Shown here piece after piece: positions 12,872 through 14,179 of a stretch of DNA of 14,179 bases (positions within the stretch are counted from its first letter, which is position 1; every line of letters begins with the position of its first letter). The notes beneath the pieces were generated by a model. That model was not told where the DNA came from, searched no databases, and saw only the letters and a program-made list of their open reading frames with translations. The DNA lies in contig DBRC01000075.1 in assembly GCA_002305505.1 (NCBI GenBank), forward strand, positions 1 to 14,179, read 5' to 3'. The translations under genes and the position numbers were made by a program. Source of the DNA: Prevotella sp. UBA1378. GTDB lineage: Bacteria > Bacteroidota > Bacteroidia > Bacteroidales > Bacteroidaceae.

Positions 12872-13744
12872 TTAATTAAATGCGAATGTCCGCGAACCAA
12901 TCATATTGCCGTCGGCAAAGATGCTGACCGTATAATTGCCCGCACTGAGAAACTCGGCCACGCTCCAATAGGTGGACACCTGCACCTCTTCGCCCGTATA
13001 CTCGATGTTCTTCCTCATCGAGTAATTAATCATACGGTTCTCGTAACCGAATGTACCGCCGCCGTCGAGCACATCGCCGGTAGGCGTGGTGATACGTACG
13101 TAAACCGTACGGATGCCGTTGCTCGCCGTAACGTTCTTCGTGATGGCGAACGATACCTCTATCGTCTTGCAGTCCTTCATTTTCTTGGCTTCCTTGCCGC
13201 GTTTGTTCTTGGCTTTCATCGCGATGTTCGTAGCATCGAGCTGCGCGGCAATGGCCACTTTTTCCGAGAGCGTGGCTTTCTCGCTGCTCAGCCCCTCTAT
13301 TTGCCGGTTGCTTTCGGCCAGTTGCCCCTTCACGCGGGTATTCTCTTGCACCAAGGTTTCGTTCAAGCGGTTCAGCGAGTCGATTTCGAGCACATAGCTG
13401 CGCAGCACGGCGCGCACCGTGGCCAGCTCTTTCTTCAGCCGGGCTATCTCGCGGGCATCCGTGCTCTTCAGCCGTTTCAGTTCTTCGAGCAAGCGCTGCG
13501 TCTTCAGCTGTTCCTGTGTCAGCTGGGCTACAATCGAGTCGTTGTTAATCTGGGTTTTCATTTCGCTATACTGGCGCGCAAACTGCTCATACTCGTTCTC
13601 CATCTCTTTCTTGTCAAGAGCTGCCAATTCCTGCATGTCTTCATTTGCCTGTTTCTGCTGGTTCAAATTGACAAACAAATAAACTACTCCTGCTGTCAAT
13701 GCCAAGATGACCACGACGAGTGGTATTACAATCTTTTTATTCAT
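12872..13744 (-). CDS. Membrane-anchored periplasmic coiled-coil protein with C-terminal beta domain
   Basis: I do not recognise a named family. The 290 residues show a signal-anchor (about 4-26, IVIPLVVVILALTAGVVYLF), a long charged heptad-rich coiled coil (about 27-175, rich in Glu, Lys, Gln, Leu), a very basic linker (KAKNKRGKEAKKMKD, 177-191) and a compact beta-rich, probably Ig-like domain (about 193-290, with IRTVYVRITTPTGDVLDGGG and ending GNYTVSIFADGNMIGSRTFA). The N-in anchor places the coil and beta domain in the periplasm. It is the first gene of the efflux operon, 26 bases or less below the predicted transcription start and 12 bases before tolC, so it may help assemble or brace the exporter; that is inferred from position only. 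A periplasmic stress or scaffold role is equally possible. Confidence 0.8.
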   Translation of the reverse strand: MNKKIVIPLVVVILALTAGVVYLFVNLNQQKQANEDMQELAALDKKEMENEYEQFARQYSEMKTQINNDSIVAQLTQEQLKTQRLLEELKRLKSTDAREIARLKKELATVRAVLRSYVLEIDSLNRLNETLVQENTRVKGQLAESNRQIEGLSSEKATLSEKVAIAAQLDATNIAMKAKNKRGKEAKKMKDCKTIEVSFAITKNVTASNGIRTVYVRITTPTGDVLDGGGTFGYENRMINYSMRKNIEYTGEEVQVSTYWSVAEFLSAGNYTVSIFADGNMIGSRTFAFN

Positions 13745-13766
13745 ACATGAAATTTATTAAATGCTG

Positions 13767-13797
13767 CAAATTTAAATGTTTTCTACGAAAAAACAAA
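13767..13797 (-). promoter_or_regulatory. Promoter of the five-gene efflux operon
   Basis: The minus strand shows TTTG (13797-13794), exactly 19 bases, then TAAATTTG (13774-13767), followed by CAGC. Both boxes are perfect matches to the Bacteroidetes consensus at the preferred spacing. The start is expected near 13764, a leader of about 20 bases before the coiled-coil gene's ATG at 13744. The surroundings are A/T-rich. I see no clear operator overlapping it. Confidence 0.82.
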
Positions 13798-13864
13798 ATA
13801 AATAAGACTGCCAAAGCCTAAACATTTTTAAATTTAATATTATTAGGGAAAAAATGAACAATTT

Positions 13865-14041
13865 TTAAGGTTGTCCTAAAGAATCAGCCCGGGCTGATTT
13901 TTCAGGACAGCCATAGTTTTTTGGGCATTGCAGATGGTTTCCTCCCGTTTTCCCAATACGGCGCGCCTGCACAATCCTGTGTTTGGAAAGCCGGGCAAAG
14001 TGGTAACCCGGGGTCAGGATAAGCAATTTCTGTCTTGCCAT
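13865..14041 (-). CDS. Doubtful 58-residue ORF running into the palindrome
   Basis: An open minus-strand frame from ATG (14041) to TAA (13865) would encode a basic protein starting MARQKLLILTPGYHFARLSK and ending in RADSLGQP. Its last third is translated from the 44-bp palindrome. The ATG is preceded by CTTACTCTTTTT, not a good ribosome binding site, and no TAnnTTTG box is close upstream. I recognise no family. Most likely this is chance coding in a repetitive spacer; it is listed because it is the only frame of note in this gap. Confidence 0.15.
   Translation of the reverse strand: MARQKLLILTPGYHFARLSKHRIVQARRIGKTGGNHLQCPKNYGCPEKSARADSLGQP
13869..13912. terminator. 44-bp near-perfect palindrome, possible bidirectional terminator
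   Basis: The arms 13869-13890 and 13891-13912 are reverse complements over 22 bases with three mismatches, two of which become G-U pairs in the plus-strand RNA. The centre is AATCAGCCCGGGCTGATT with no unpaired loop other than the turn. TTTTTT follows on the plus-strand side (13917-13922), and TTAAAAATTG follows on the minus-strand side, so either transcript could end here. It separates the efflux operon from whatever lies to the right. A mobile palindromic repeat is the alternative. Confidence 0.6.
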
Positions 14042-14107
14042 AAAAAGAGTAAGGATTGCTGCCTTAAAGGCAAGCGGTGGGCAGCAGGCGGATAATGTGG
14101 CAAAAAG

Positions 14108-14171
14108 ATTTATAGCTATAAATCCGAGAAATATTGCAATAAATCCCGGAAATATTGCAATATTTGTTTCT
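14108..14171. repeat. Three-unit palindrome array with 21-bp pitch
   Basis: Three A/T-rich palindromes have centres at 14115/14116, 14136/14137 and 14157/14158, exactly 21 bases apart. Unit 1 is the perfect 16-base palindrome ATTTATAGCTATAAAT; unit 3 is the perfect palindrome AAATATTGCAATATTT; unit 2 shares the AAATATTGCAAT half with unit 3. Spacers AATCCGAGA and AATCCCGGA are alike. The pitch of two DNA turns places the units on one face of the helix. The array may continue functionally toward a gene beyond the window. Confidence 0.8.
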
Positions 14172-14179
14172 GCCGAGGC

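Larger units (their letters stand above)
13745..14179. other. 435-bp intergenic region upstream of the efflux operon
   Basis: No gene of normal size is visible. In order it contains the operon promoter, an A/T-rich tract (13775-13868), a 44-bp palindrome (13869-13912), about 190 bases of mixed composition with a doubtful 58-residue minus-strand frame, and a 21-bp-pitch palindrome array (14108-14171) near the window end. The next gene to the right is outside the window. Confidence 0.8.

Noticed and set aside
13913..14100. Remnant gene or tRNA-like structure
   Set aside because: I looked for a T-loop, an acceptor stem and family motifs on both strands and found none; only small hairpins such as GCTGCC/GGCAGC (14058-14085).

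Overview
The window looks like a chromosomal segment of a gut-type Bacteroidales bacterium (Bacteroides, Phocaeicola, Parabacteroides or a close relative). Three things point there: several Bacteroidetes-type promoters (TTTG, about 19-21 bases, TAnnTTTG, usually continued as CAG), weak Shine-Dalgarno sequences, and families typical of the phylum (lipoprotein-TPR-membrane-HTH regulator, secreted TonB C-terminal protein, Mrp with the MAWFTPAELPENKYYIFG motif). Coding DNA is fairly GC-rich and intergenic DNA clearly AT-rich. I see no rRNA, tRNA, transposase, integrase, phage gene or CRISPR array.

Layout. At the left, an AGCS-type sodium:amino acid symporter (59-1408, +) faces a short, degenerate histidine-kinase-like protein (1567-2358, -). 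Between them lie a four-unit 22-bp palindrome array and an AT-rich repeat element. Next come housekeeping genes on the minus strand: trmO (2465-3133), an Mrp/ApbC P-loop protein (3504-4604) and trmB (4729-5499). Between trmO and mrp is a 370-bp gap with a plus-strand promoter that has no obvious gene. Then comes a probable two-gene unit (7573 down to 5618): a secreted TonB C-terminal protein followed by a lipoprotein/TPR/HTH regulator.

The right half is one five-gene minus-strand operon (13744 down to 7803) with gaps of 6-18 bases and a textbook promoter at 13767-13797. In order it encodes a membrane-anchored coiled-coil protein, a TolC-family outer-membrane protein, an HlyD-type membrane fusion protein and two ABC-2 type permeases. 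Together these would form a tripartite exporter across both membranes, but no ATPase gene is present here, so that subunit must be encoded elsewhere. The last 435 bases are intergenic and hold a 44-bp palindrome and a second palindrome array with a 21-bp pitch.

The most unusual content is outside the normal genes. There are two unrelated arrays of short palindromes at about two helical turns, and a dispersed hairpin element (three copies near 1512, 3423 and 7685) that sits against or over the stop codons of three unrelated genes. There is also a kinase-like protein lacking both the phospho-accepting histidine and the G2 glycines. I found no defence system or other large undescribed locus.
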